Below, one piece after another: positions 1 to 7,538 of a stretch of DNA of 23,378 nt. The DNA is from Ga0077553 sp038215275. Lineage in GTDB: Bacteria > Acidobacteriota > Terriglobia > Bryobacterales > Bryobacteraceae. A program made the translations under genes and the position numbers. The notes beneath the pieces are model-generated. The model was not told where the DNA came from. It did not search any database and worked only from the letters and a program-made list of their open reading frames with translations. Numbering within the stretch: the first letter of the stretch is position 1; each line of letters starts with the position of its first letter. Location: assembly GCA_038215275.1 (NCBI GenBank), contig JBBQRA010000078.1:1-23378 (forward strand), given 5' to 3'.

Positions 1-1
1 C

Positions 2-79
2 GGAGACTACGTGATGCACATGCAGCACCATCTGGATCAGCTTCTGGGACGGGGAACCGCTACTCGGTATCCACAATAG
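2..79 (+). CDS. DinB-family protein, C-terminal fragment (partial at window edge)
   Basis: The plus strand reads open from base 2 to a TAG at 77-79 and gives 25 residues. They begin GDYVMHMQHHLDQLLG, with a His-rich amphipathic helix. A helix with an H-x3-HH pattern near the C-terminus is typical of the DinB/YfiT four-helix metal-binding fold, whose members are putative thiol-dependent transferases. Only this last helix is visible, so the family call is tentative. The 3' end overlaps the 3' end of the convergent ridA gene by about 20 bp, which is compatible with a real gene end. The beginning lies outside the window. Confidence 0.45.
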   Translation, partial: GDYVMHMQHHLDQLLGRGTATRYPQ

Positions 80-443
80 CGATACATTCGATTTCGACGC
101 GGGAGTCGCGGGGCAGGCGGGCGACTTCGACGGTGGAACGAGCGGGTGGGTTCGTTTCGAAAAAACTCGCGTAGACGGCATTCATGGCGGCGAATTCGCC
201 CATGTCTTTGAGGAAAACCGTGGTTTTCACGATGTGGGCCAACGAGGAGCCGCAGGCTTCGAGGACGGCGGCCATGTTGGAGAGAACCTGTTCGGTTTGG
301 GCAGTGATGTCGCCTTCGACGAGCTCGCCGGTGGTGGGGTCGAGGGGGATTTGGCCGGAGAGGTAGGCCATGCCGTGGTGGACGACGGCCTGGGAGTAGG
401 GTCCGATAGCGCGGGGGGCGGAGGGGGTGGCAATGATCTTCAT
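60..443 (-). CDS. ridA: RidA family reactive intermediate/imine deaminase
   Basis: This 127-residue protein has the normal length of the YjgF/YER057c/UK114 family. RidA is a cytosolic homotrimer that hydrolyses reactive enamine/imine intermediates such as 2-aminoacrylate, made by PLP enzymes, to keto acids and ammonia. Visible family features are IGPYSQAV at 13-20 (Tyr16), the LSGQIPLDP strand at 28-36, and the signature ARSTVEVARLPRDSRVEIE, in which Arg102 matches the substrate-carboxylate-binding arginine and Glu119 the conserved active-site acid. The ATG at 441-443 lies 5 bp after the pyrD stop, so the two are probably cotranscribed. Its 3' end overlaps a convergent DinB-like gene. Function is well supported by the complete motif set. 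Confidence 0.95.
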   Translation of the reverse strand: MKIIATPSAPRAIGPYSQAVVHHGMAYLSGQIPLDPTTGELVEGDITAQTEQVLSNMAAVLEACGSSLAHIVKTTVFLKDMGEFAAMNAVYASFFETNPPARSTVEVARLPRDSRVEIECIAIVDTE

Positions 444-448
444 CGGTA

Positions 449-1372
449 CTAGTTTGGCATCTTGAGGGTGCCGGTGAGTTCGGCGACCCGGTCGATCTTT
501 TCTTCGCGCAGGAACTGATCGAGTTCGCGGGCGATACGGAGGGGGGCGGAGGGATCCCAGAAGGTCGCGGTGCCGACCTGGACGGCGGTGGCGCCGGCGA
601 TGAGAAATTCCGCCGCATCGACGCCCGAGGCGACGCCGCCGAGGCCGATGACAGGGATTTTGACGGCCTTCGCGGCTTCGTAGACGAGGCGAAGGGCGAT
701 GGGCTTAATCGCGGGACCGGAGAGGCCGCCGTAGCCGTTGCCGATGCGGGGGCGGCGGGTTTTTGCGTCGATGGCGAGGGAGACCAGGGTGTTGACGAGG
801 CTGAGGGCGTCGGCGCCGGCAGATTCGGCGGCTTGGGCGATGGGTTCGATCTTGGCGACGTTGGGGGAGAGTTTGATGATGAGGGGGCGTTTGGTGAGGG
901 GGCGGAGACGGGCGACGAGGTCGGCTAGGAGAGTGCGGTCGGAGGAGAAGAAGATGCCGCCGTGTTTGGTGTTGGGACAGGAGACGTTCAGTTCGTAGGC
1001 GGCGAGTCCTTCGTGGTCTTCGAGGATGCGGATGACCTCTTCGTAGTCTTCGGGCGCGTAGCCGAAGACGTTGGCGATGATAGGGGTCTGGTATTGGCGG
1101 AGGGCGGGAAGTTTCTCGGTGGCGAAGGCGCGGGCCCCGATGTTCTGGAGTCCGATGGAGTTGATCATTCCAGCTTCGGCTTCGAAGATCCGAGGTGGCT
1201 TATTGCCGTCCATGGGCTGGCGGGAGAGACCTTTGACGACGATCGCGCCGAGGGCGTTGAGGTCGAGGAGGGACGCAAACTCGATGCCATAGGCGAACGT
1301 GCCGGAGGCGGCAATGATGGGATTTTTGAGTAGGATTCCGCAGAAACTAGTCGATAAGCGCGTAGAGGGCAT
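449..1372 (-). CDS. pyrD: Dihydroorotate dehydrogenase, class 1B catalytic subunit
   Basis: This 307-residue FMN enzyme oxidises dihydroorotate to orotate, the fourth step of UMP synthesis, in the cytosol. The sequence begins with a typical N-terminus, followed by LLKNPIIAASGTFAYG, then IVVKGLS (FMN-contacting Lys), ELNVSCPN with the catalytic Cys that marks class 1 enzymes, LIIKLSPN, and the phosphate-binding IPVIGLGGVASG. The reading frame stays open far upstream, to base 1867, but that extension is antisense to the neighbouring kinase and shows no homology. The ATG at 1370-1372 gives the family's usual length. No clear Shine-Dalgarno precedes it. Class 1B enzymes normally work with PyrK, which is not in this window. 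ridA follows 5 bp downstream. Confidence 0.93.
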   Translation of the reverse strand: MPSTRLSTSFCGILLKNPIIAASGTFAYGIEFASLLDLNALGAIVVKGLSRQPMDGNKPPRIFEAEAGMINSIGLQNIGARAFATEKLPALRQYQTPIIANVFGYAPEDYEEVIRILEDHEGLAAYELNVSCPNTKHGGIFFSSDRTLLADLVARLRPLTKRPLIIKLSPNVAKIEPIAQAAESAGADALSLVNTLVSLAIDAKTRRPRIGNGYGGLSGPAIKPIALRLVYEAAKAVKIPVIGLGGVASGVDAAEFLIAGATAVQVGTATFWDPSAPLRIARELDQFLREEKIDRVAELTGTLKMPN

Positions 1373-1511
1373 TGAAAAGGCCAAATCCACAGTATCAGTA
1401 CCATCGATTGCGCCGTGGTCAGCGAAGGTGGCCCGCGAACTAAGGTCTACGCCGGATAGGTCTGTCCGGGTGTGTCGTGGAAGCTGGTTAAGAAGGGACA
1501 GTATCGCCAAA

Positions 1512-3476
1512 GTGGAACCTAAAATCCAACGGACGCAACCAGCGAAGTACCGTTCACTGGGCACCAAGTTTTTCCTGTTTACGGCGGGGATGATGGCTTG
1601 GCTGGTCCTGGTGGTGGTGGCGTACGACCATATCAACGGGACGCTGAGTCTGGGCAAGAGCGCAATTCTATTGGGAGTTGCGTTGGTGATTGCGACGTTG
1701 GTGGTGCAGGTGACGATGCGGCTGCTGGTGAAGCCTATCGAGACCCTGGAGCAGGGGCTGGTGGCGGTGGGGCAGGGCCATCTGCGGCCGATCCGGTACC
1801 GGAAATCCGGGGATGAGGTGGAGTTCCTGGCGCGGAGCTTCAACGAGATGATCGGAATGCTGAGCAAGCAGCGTTCAGAACTGGAGCAGCATCAGGAGCT
1901 GTTGGAACAGCGGATCCGGCAGCGGACGGAGGCGCTCGAAGAGGCGATGCAGCACGCGTTGGCGGCGAGCCGGGCCAAGAGTGAGTTTCTGGCTAACATG
2001 TCGCATGAGCTGCGGACTCCGATGAACGGCTTTCTGGGCATGATCGAGTTGGTGCTGGATAGCCCATTGACGGCCGAGCAGCGAGAACAGTTGGAGACGG
2101 CGCAGCGGAGCGCGTTGTCCTTGTTGCAACTCTTGAACGACATTCTGGATTTGTCGAAGATTGAATCGGGCCGGATGGTGCTGGAGCAGATTCCGTTCAA
2201 CCTGCGGTTGCTGGTGCGCGATTGTGTGAAGGCGCATGGGGCGAAGGCGGCGCAAAAGGCTGTGCGATTGGTGATGGACATGCCGCTGGATCTGCCGAAC
2301 CAGTTTCTGGGCGATCCGCTTCGGGTCCGGCAGATTCTACACAATCTGCTGAGCAACGCTGTGAAGTTCACGAATGCGGGGCAGATCACGGTGGGCGTGG
2401 TGGCGCAGGCGGGGGAGCGGACGGGTCTGCTCGATTTGGTTTTGAGCGTAGCGGACACCGGAATGGGGATCCCGGAAGAGAAATTACCGCTGATCTTTGA
2501 GAAGTTTACGCAGGCGGACGGGAGCATTACTAGGCGCTTTGGCGGTACGGGGCTTGGGCTGGCAATTACCAAGAAGCTGGCGGAAATTCATGGCGGTGGG
2601 GTGACGGTATCGAGCCGGGTGGGAGTAGGGAGCCAATTCCAGGTGACGCTAAAACTGCAGGCGGCCGAGAAGCCTTCAACCGCGGTCGAGAACCACCCCA
2701 CAGCCGGGGCGGCGATTGAGCGGACGGGACGGATTCTTGTGGTGGAAGACAATCTGGTGAACCAGAAGGTGCTGCAGGGACTGTTGAAGAGGCGGGGCTA
2801 TGTTTGCGGGATCGCCAATGACGGTTCGCAGGCGCTGCAGGCATTGGCGGTAGGGGTCTTCGATCTCGTACTGATGGATGTGCAGATGCCGGTGATGGAT
2901 GGCCTTGAAACGACACGGCAAATTCGGCAGGACGAACGTTGGCGGCACCTTCCCGTGATCGCAATGACCGCCCACGCGATGAGCGGCGACCGGGAACGTT
3001 GTCTGGCGGCCGGTATGGACGCATATCTGACGAAGCCGATCAACTCGCGCGAGTTGTTCGAGACAATGGACCGCCATCTGCTCTCGGGCAGCGGCGAAGC
3101 GAAGGCGAAGAGGAGTGGGCCGGAGGAATCCCCGGTTCTCGATCCGCGGTTCACTTCGAGCTTCCTAGCCGACGGGTCGAACATCGTCGATAACATGGTG
3201 CGGCTATTCCTGCAACTGGCGCCGGAGCGGCTGGAGCGGATGCAGCAAGCGGTAAAGGGCAACGAAGTCGCGGTGATCGCGACGGAGGCCAAGCAGGTGC
3301 AATCGGCGGCGAAGTCGATTGCGGCGAGTTTAGTGGCAGACCGGGCGCGGCGCTTGGAAGAGGCGGCCATAGCGCGGGATCAGCTGGGCATTCGCCATTC
3401 GCTGCTGCTGCTCGAGAGCGAGATCGCCCGGCTCAGCCGGCACAATGAGCAGGCGCTAGCTCGGACAGCGCAGTAA
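1512..3476 (+). CDS. Hybrid sensor histidine kinase/response regulator with relict Hpt domain
   Basis: With a GTG start at 1512 this is a 654-residue inner-membrane sensor. Two transmembrane helices (about 21-40 and 50-72) frame a very short periplasmic loop. A HAMP domain (73-118) and a coiled coil (118-158) follow. The HisKA H-box is MSHELRTP with His165, and the HATPase domain shows the N-box NLLSNAVKF, DTGMGIP and FGGTGLGLA. A receiver domain (407-523) has phospho-acceptor Asp456 in LMDVQMPVMDG and the switch Lys in LTKPI. The C-terminal 100 residues resemble an Hpt domain, but the phospho-accepting His appears replaced by Lys594. The start is uncertain: the frame is open to 1299, but bases upstream of 1372 are antisense to pyrD, and a weak AAGGGA lies 13 bp before the GTG. 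The signal sensed is unknown. Confidence 0.9.
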   Translation: MEPKIQRTQPAKYRSLGTKFFLFTAGMMAWLVLVVVAYDHINGTLSLGKSAILLGVALVIATLVVQVTMRLLVKPIETLEQGLVAVGQGHLRPIRYRKSGDEVEFLARSFNEMIGMLSKQRSELEQHQELLEQRIRQRTEALEEAMQHALAASRAKSEFLANMSHELRTPMNGFLGMIELVLDSPLTAEQREQLETAQRSALSLLQLLNDILDLSKIESGRMVLEQIPFNLRLLVRDCVKAHGAKAAQKAVRLVMDMPLDLPNQFLGDPLRVRQILHNLLSNAVKFTNAGQITVGVVAQAGERTGLLDLVLSVADTGMGIPEEKLPLIFEKFTQADGSITRRFGGTGLGLAITKKLAEIHGGGVTVSSRVGVGSQFQVTLKLQAAEKPSTAVENHPTAGAAIERTGRILVVEDNLVNQKVLQGLLKRRGYVCGIANDGSQALQALAVGVFDLVLMDVQMPVMDGLETTRQIRQDERWRHLPVIAMTAHAMSGDRERCLAAGMDAYLTKPINSRELFETMDRHLLSGSGEAKAKRSGPEESPVLDPRFTSSFLADGSNIVDNMVRLFLQLAPERLERMQQAVKGNEVAVIATEAKQVQSAAKSIAASLVADRARRLEEAAIARDQLGIRHSLLLLESEIARLSRHNEQALARTAQ

Positions 3477-4836
3477 GGCGTTCCCAGAGCGCGTCGATAT
3501 CGGCTTGCGTCGTGGCAAGGTTGCCGATGGCGACGCGGAGGGTGAACTCGCCGCGCAGGATGGTTTGGGAAAGGAAGAAGTCGCCGCTCCGATTGATCTC
3601 GGAGGCGATCCAGCGGTTTTCGGCGGCCGGCGCCTTCTTGCGGAAGCAAACGGTGGAGAACGGAGCGGGGGCGGCGAGTTCGAAACGGGGATCGGCTTCG
3701 ACGTACCGGCGAAGGGATTGGGCCATTTCGATCTGGCGGCGGAGTTCCTGGATGAAGCCTTGGCGGCCGAAATAGCGAAGAACGAACCAAAGCTTCAGCC
3801 CCCGGAAGCGGCGGCCGAGGGGGATGCCGTAGTCCATGAGATTGACGGCGCGCGGGTCGCCGCTGGTGCGGAGATACTCCGGGGTGACGGAGAAGGCGCG
3901 GCGGAGGATTTCGGGGTAGCGGGTGTAGAAGGCGCTGCAATCGACGGGCACGAAGAGCCACTTGTGCGGGTTGACGACGTAGGAATGAGCGCGCTCGGCA
4001 CCCTGGACGAGGGGCCGGAATTCCGGCAGGAGCAGCGCGGCGCCGGCGTAAGCGGCATCGATGTGGACCCAGATGTTATGGGGTTCAGCGATGGCGACGA
4101 TCTCGCTAAGAGGGTCGACGCTAGTGGTTGAGGTGCTGCCGAGGGTGGAGACGATGGCGCACGGCGTGAAGCCTGCGGCGAGGTCGTCGGCGATGGCCAG
4201 GCGCAGGAGGGAAGGTTTGAGACGGAACTCGGCGTCGGAGGGGATCTTAACGAGGTTATCGAGGCCGATGCCGACGGCGATGGCGGCTTTGTCGACGCTG
4301 GAGTGGGCTTGATCGGAGCAGTAGACGCGGAGGCGCTTGGTGAGGCCGAGGCGCCGGGAGTCCGGGTCGGCCATCTCGCGGGCGGCGGCGAGAGCGTGGA
4401 GAGTGCTGATGGAAGCCGTGTCGAAGATCTGGCCGAAGTAGTCATCGGGTAAGCCCGACCATTGCCGGAGCCAGGCGAGGGCGACCTGTTCGAGTTCGGA
4501 GACGGCGGGAGTGGCGACCCAGTTGAGGCCGTTTGAATTCAAAGCAGCGGCCAGCATCTCCGCCAGAACGCCGGGGACGGAGCCTGTGGAGGAGAAGTAG
4601 TTGAAGAATCGGGGATGGTTCCAATGGCCAATGGCAGGCAGAATCTGCGTTTCGAAATCGGCGAGCAACCGGGCGAGGGGCTCGCCGAATTCGGGGCCGT
4701 AGGCGGGAAGACGGTCGATCAGGTCGCCCGGGTTCATCCGGGGAGTGACCGGATAGCGGCGGGAATTGGCGAGGTAGTCGGCGATCCATTCGATCGCCTC
4801 AAGAGCTACCGGGCGGAAGGATTCGACGTCGTGCAT
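3433..4836 (-). CDS. Pyridoxal-phosphate-dependent group II amino-acid decarboxylase (aromatic-L-amino-acid decarboxylase type)
   Basis: This 467-residue cytosolic protein belongs to the PLP-dependent group II decarboxylases (DDC, tyrosine/tryptophan decarboxylase branch). The family removes the alpha-carboxyl group of aromatic amino acids to give the amine and CO2. Visible signatures are HPRFFNYFSSTGSVPG at 74-89, CSDQAHSS with the PLP-stacking His178, HIDAAYAG with Asp260 for the pyridine nitrogen, NPHKWLF with the Schiff-base Lys292, and IPLGRRFRGLKLWFVLRYFG near 338. The ATG lies 6 bp after the stop of the upstream aldolase with a weak AGG between them, so translation is probably coupled. 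Its 3' end overlaps the convergent kinase by 44 bp. The exact substrate cannot be read from sequence; phenylalanine, tyrosine or tryptophan are the usual candidates. Confidence 0.92.
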   Translation of the reverse strand: MHDVESFRPVALEAIEWIADYLANSRRYPVTPRMNPGDLIDRLPAYGPEFGEPLARLLADFETQILPAIGHWNHPRFFNYFSSTGSVPGVLAEMLAAALNSNGLNWVATPAVSELEQVALAWLRQWSGLPDDYFGQIFDTASISTLHALAAAREMADPDSRRLGLTKRLRVYCSDQAHSSVDKAAIAVGIGLDNLVKIPSDAEFRLKPSLLRLAIADDLAAGFTPCAIVSTLGSTSTTSVDPLSEIVAIAEPHNIWVHIDAAYAGAALLLPEFRPLVQGAERAHSYVVNPHKWLFVPVDCSAFYTRYPEILRRAFSVTPEYLRTSGDPRAVNLMDYGIPLGRRFRGLKLWFVLRYFGRQGFIQELRRQIEMAQSLRRYVEADPRFELAAPAPFSTVCFRKKAPAAENRWIASEINRSGDFFLSQTILRGEFTLRVAIGNLATTQADIDALWERLTALSELAPAHCAG

Positions 4837-4842
4837 AGTTGC

Positions 4843-5748
4843 CTAGATCGATTGCAGGTCCTGTCGCATGGCTTCGAGCCAGCCTGGGAACCAGGCGCGG
4901 AAGAGTTCGCGATGGCGCAGGAGGTCGGGGCCGAGGCGGGTGGGAGCCAGAGCGGTGGGGAAGCCGCGGAGGGAGAGAGCTTCCTGGACTCCGAGCGGGG
5001 TGGGCAATGGGTCGATCTTTTCGATGAATTCGGCGAGCCGCTGCGCGAGACGGCCTTGGGCCGCGGTGTTGCCGATGGTAACGGCGCGGTCGAGTCCGAC
5101 GATGAGGTCGGGAACGGCGCAGGCGCATCCGGAGATGACTCCGTCGCAGAGGTGGCGGCGGGCCGCGAGGATGGAATCGTTGCCGATGAGGAGCGTGAAG
5201 CGCTGGCGTTCGCGCTGGGTTGCGAGGGCGGCGAACATATCGAGGTTGCCACTCGAATCCTTGATCCCGGCGAAGCGGCCGGTGGCAAGGATCTCGCAGG
5301 CGGTGGCGGGTTCGAGGCCGCTCGTGAAGAAGGGGAGATTGTAGAGGAAAGTGGGCGGGATGTCCGCGGCGGAGTCGGCGAAGCGGAGATAGAACTCGCG
5401 CAGCTCCTGCTGTTTGTAGCGGAAGAAGTGCGGGGGCATGAGCAGTAGCCCCGCGGCGCCATTGGCGGCGGCGTCGCGCGCGAGAGTGAGCGCGCCTTCG
5501 AGCGTAGAGTGGGAGACGTTCACCAACAGGGGGACCCGGCTGCGACGGATGGCCATATGGGCAAAGCGCATCCGCTCTTCGACGTCAAAATGTACGAACT
5601 CGCCCGTAGCACCGAGGAGGGCGATGCCGGTGACACCGTGGCCGACCAGAAAGTCGATAATATCGAGGGCGGGACCGATGTCGATGGTATGGCCGACGGG
5701 CCGGCGGACAGTAACGAGAGCGGCGAGCGGACCTTGAATGTGCGTCAT
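4843..5748 (-). CDS. DapA/NanA-family class I aldolase (dihydrodipicolinate synthase-like)
   Basis: This 301-residue TIM-barrel lyase belongs to the DHDPS/N-acetylneuraminate lyase family, in which an active-site Lys forms a Schiff base with pyruvate or another 2-oxo acid. GATGEF at 46-51 corresponds to the family's GTTGE loop. The catalytic Tyr136 is in FLYNLP and the Schiff-base Lys163 in GIKDSSG. It is unlikely to be the housekeeping DapA: the loop differs from GTTGE, and it is paired 6 bp upstream of an aromatic amino-acid decarboxylase rather than with lysine genes. The substrate is unknown. The ATG at 5746-5748 is divergent from the secreted BsuPI-domain gene across about 96 bp, which should hold the promoter of this pair. 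Confidence 0.88.
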   Translation of the reverse strand: MTHIQGPLAALVTVRRPVGHTIDIGPALDIIDFLVGHGVTGIALLGATGEFVHFDVEERMRFAHMAIRRSRVPLLVNVSHSTLEGALTLARDAAANGAAGLLLMPPHFFRYKQQELREFYLRFADSAADIPPTFLYNLPFFTSGLEPATACEILATGRFAGIKDSSGNLDMFAALATQRERQRFTLLIGNDSILAARRHLCDGVISGCACAVPDLIVGLDRAVTIGNTAAQGRLAQRLAEFIEKIDPLPTPLGVQEALSLRGFPTALAPTRLGPDLLRHRELFRAWFPGWLEAMRQDLQSI

Positions 5749-5844
5749 AGTCTAAAGTCTGGCTCTCCATTTTAACCCTGGACCCGACGGCAAAGTTTAC
5801 CAAAATTGCAAACTACGATACCTACAGTTCGCGCGTCTCTGACC

Positions 5845-6759
5845 ATGATGCTGAGTTCATTCAAACTAGGATGGTTTGCCCTGGCGCTGACTTTGCCGGC
5901 GGCTGCGGCGGAGTACTTTCCTTTGGCAGTGGGCAACCAATGGATTTATCGTGTCGAAGGGGCGCTGGGAAATGAGACCGTGGTGACGGAGGTCCGCGGG
6001 ACCGAAAAGGTCGACGGGCACCAATACTTTGTCTATCAGGGCATTGACGGACAGACCGTACGATTGCGGCTGAATGATCAGGACCAACTGTTACTGTTGC
6101 GGACTGACGGCACCGAAGGTTTGTGGGCGGATTTTACGGCGGAAGGGTACGAGGCGACGTTTGAGCACTGCACCGGCGCGGCGACAGTAGAGGCGCGAGA
6201 CTCCAAGGTGGAACTCGGAAAACGAAGGTTCACCGATGGCCTGGCGGTGCGCTATGGTCCGGCGAACTGTGCCGACGCTGGAATTACCCGCGAGATCTTT
6301 CTGCCGGCTGTCGGGTTGGCCGAACGGGAAGTGACCACGTTTGGCGGGCCGCGGGTTTACCGGTTGACTTACGCCCGCGTAGGCGGGACAGCAATGTTCG
6401 GAGGTCCGGAGCATTCCTTCCGGCTGAGTCTGGACAAGTTGGCGTACGAACGGGAATTCGAGTTCAACGCGCGGATGACGCTCGAAAACTCGACCGCTCG
6501 GCCGCTGCAACTACAGTTCAGCAGCGGACAGAGCTTCGATTTGTATTTGAGCGATGCAAGGGGGAACCGGGTGTACACTTGGTCGGCGACGCGTCTCTTC
6601 ATCGCAGTGATGCGGGAAGAGACCGTCGAGGGCGAGAAGAATTGGTCGGCGACGGACCGTCTGCAACTCGAGCCGGGGCAATATACAATGGAAGCCGTTG
6701 TGACGACGGTGGGCAGGAAAACGTATTCGGCGACCGTTCCGTTGACGGTGACGCCCTGA
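5845..6759 (+). CDS. Secreted protein with C-terminal BsuPI-type (intracellular proteinase inhibitor-like) domain
   Basis: This predicted exported protein is about 304 residues long. A hydrophobic signal peptide (LGWFALALTLPAAAA) ends near residue 22 and is followed by EYFPLAVGNQWIYR, a motif that starts many extracytoplasmic beta-rich proteins of unknown role. The C-terminal third (about 215-304) matches the BsuPI fold: LENSTARPLQLQFSSGQSFD, a Trp-containing strand, then LEPGQYTMEAVVTT. The BsuPI domain is named after a Bacillus protease inhibitor, but inhibition should not be assumed here. Two adjacent ATGs (5845, 5848) are possible starts. A TTG at 5806 would leave an unlikely extension before the signal peptide. 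The gene stands between a divergent aldolase gene and rpsT, and nothing in the context points to a pathway. Confidence 0.75.
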   Translation: MMLSSFKLGWFALALTLPAAAAEYFPLAVGNQWIYRVEGALGNETVVTEVRGTEKVDGHQYFVYQGIDGQTVRLRLNDQDQLLLLRTDGTEGLWADFTAEGYEATFEHCTGAATVEARDSKVELGKRRFTDGLAVRYGPANCADAGITREIFLPAVGLAEREVTTFGGPRVYRLTYARVGGTAMFGGPEHSFRLSLDKLAYEREFEFNARMTLENSTARPLQLQFSSGQSFDLYLSDARGNRVYTWSATRLFIAVMREETVEGEKNWSATDRLQLEPGQYTMEAVVTTVGRKTYSATVPLTVTP

Positions 6760-6808
6760 GTTGGTAACATCAAGAGGGAAAGTTCTGTAAGGATTGGTAT
6801 TTCTGTAA

Positions 6809-7075
6809 ATGGCAAATCATGTTTCGGCTCTGAAGCGGGTCCGCGTTACCGAAAAGCGCACCGAGATCAACCGGATGCGCAAGTCCCGCCTCCGCACCGC
6901 CATCAAGCGCGTGCGCAAGCTGATCGCTAGCAAAGACGCGAATGGCGCCGCCGCGGTTCTCCCGTCGGTTTTTTCGATCGTTGACCGCTCCGCCAAATGG
7001 GGCATCATCAAGAAGAACACCGCTGCCCGCTACAAGTCCCGCGTTTCTTCTCACATCAAGAAACTGGCGGCGTAG
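6809..7075 (+). CDS. rpsT: 30S ribosomal protein bS20
   Basis: This 88-residue, highly basic helical protein binds the 5' domain of 16S rRNA during early assembly of the small subunit. The N-terminus MANHVSALKRVR, the central KSRLRTAIKRVRK, and the C-terminal KWGIIKKNTAARYKSRVS are diagnostic of bS20, and the length matches the family. The gene is monocistronic in this window: a separate secreted-protein gene ends 49 bp upstream, and the BlaI regulator begins about 70 bp downstream. No strong Shine-Dalgarno precedes the ATG; AAGGA lies about 16 bp upstream. The stop codon touches a small GC-rich hairpin at 7074-7090. Confidence 0.97.
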   Translation: MANHVSALKRVRVTEKRTEINRMRKSRLRTAIKRVRKLIASKDANGAAAVLPSVFSIVDRSAKWGIIKKNTAARYKSRVSSHIKKLAA

Positions 7076-7090
7076 GCCGCTCGCCGGCCT
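7074..7090 (+). terminator. Possible weak terminator hairpin after rpsT
   Basis: AGGCCG at 7074-7079 and CGGCCT at 7085-7090 form a perfect 6-bp GC-rich stem with a 5-nt loop, starting inside the rpsT stop codon. It is followed by an A/T-rich stretch, but not by a clean run of T, so it may be only a 3'-end-stabilising hairpin. It could separate rpsT transcription from the BlaI gene. Confidence 0.35.
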
Positions 7091-7104
7091 GCTAAAAAAT
7101 TAGC
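7091..7104. promoter_or_regulatory. Palindromic operator candidate, distal copy (BlaI-type)
   Basis: GCTAAAAAATTAGC is an inverted repeat, GCTAA-N4-TTAGC. An identical 14-mer sits at 7126-7139, 35 bp downstream, just before the BlaI start. BlaI/MecI-family repressors bind dyad operators upstream of their own genes, so two identical palindromes in the 70-bp leader are good operator candidates. The sequence differs from the classic TACA/TGTA half-sites, so recognition by this BlaI is an inference. Confidence 0.6.
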
Positions 7105-7116
7105 TTTACTTCTTTG

Positions 7117-7148
7117 CATGCCTATGCTAAAAAATTAGCACAGGCATG
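7117..7148. promoter_or_regulatory. Nested 32-bp palindrome overlapping the BlaI start codon; contains proximal operator copy
   Basis: The second copy of GCTAAAAAATTAGC (7126-7139) lies inside a longer dyad. TGCTAA pairs with TTAGCA, and the outer arms CATGCCT (7117-7123) and AGGCATG (7142-7148) are perfect inverted repeats, with one mismatched pair between inner and outer arms. The ATG proposed as the BlaI start is 7146-7148, the last bases of the palindrome. A repressor bound here would cover the start region, and in RNA the dyad could fold and bury the start codon. Function is inferred from position and symmetry only. Confidence 0.6.
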
Positions 7149-7538
7149 TTGCATTCTCACCCCTCTTTAAGCCGCCGCGAACGTCAGATTTTGGACGTTC
7201 TGTATCGTCTGGGGCAGGCCACCGCCCAACAGGTCCTTGCTGCTTTGCCGGATTCGCCGAGCTATTCGGCGGTTCGCACCCATCTCCGCATTTTGGAGGA
7301 GAAGGGGCACATCCGGCATTCCGAGGACGGGCCGCGGTATCTGTTCCATCCCGCTGTCGAGCCGGAAACGGCGCGACGCTCAGCGCTGACGCATCTGCTT
7401 AACACGTTTTTCGATGGATCGCCCGCCCGGGCGGCCGCCGCGTTGCTCGACGACGGGGCGGGCAAGCTATCCGCCGAAGAACTCGACCGTCTCCAAGCCC
7501 TGATTGACAAAGCTCGCCAGGAAGGACCTACCCAATGA
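7146..7538 (+). CDS. BlaI/MecI/CopY-family transcriptional repressor
   Basis: This is a 130-residue winged-helix repressor. Residues 7-70 fit the BlaI DNA-binding domain: SRRERQILDVLYRLGQATAQQVLAAL, then SYSAVRTHLRILEEKGHIRH as recognition helix and wing, followed by a C-terminal dimerisation region (about 75-130). BlaI repressors are dimers inactivated by proteolysis triggered by a partner M56 membrane peptidase. That partner follows with an ATGA overlap, but it is broken here. The chosen ATG has only an AGG touching it and lies inside a palindrome; a leaderless or alternative start is possible. The gene shows no disruption, so the repressor is probably still made. The target genes are not evident in this window beyond its own operon. 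Confidence 0.9.
   Translation: MLHSHPSLSRRERQILDVLYRLGQATAQQVLAALPDSPSYSAVRTHLRILEEKGHIRHSEDGPRYLFHPAVEPETARRSALTHLLNTFFDGSPARAAAALLDDGAGKLSAEELDRLQALIDKARQEGPTQ

Noticed and set aside
1373..1867. Long N-terminal extension of pyrD on the minus strand
   Set aside because: It is antisense to the histidine kinase, has the composition of a shadow frame (rich in Ser, Thr, Arg), and the family begins near the ATG at 1372.
4843..5748. Housekeeping dapA for lysine synthesis
   Set aside because: Catalytic Tyr and Lys are present, but the GTTGE loop is changed and the gene partner is an aromatic amino-acid decarboxylase, so only the family name is supported.
5845..6759. Protease inhibitor with a toxin-antitoxin or defence role
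   Set aside because: Only the BsuPI-like C-terminal fold supports inhibition, the protein is exported, and there is no protease or defence gene next to it.
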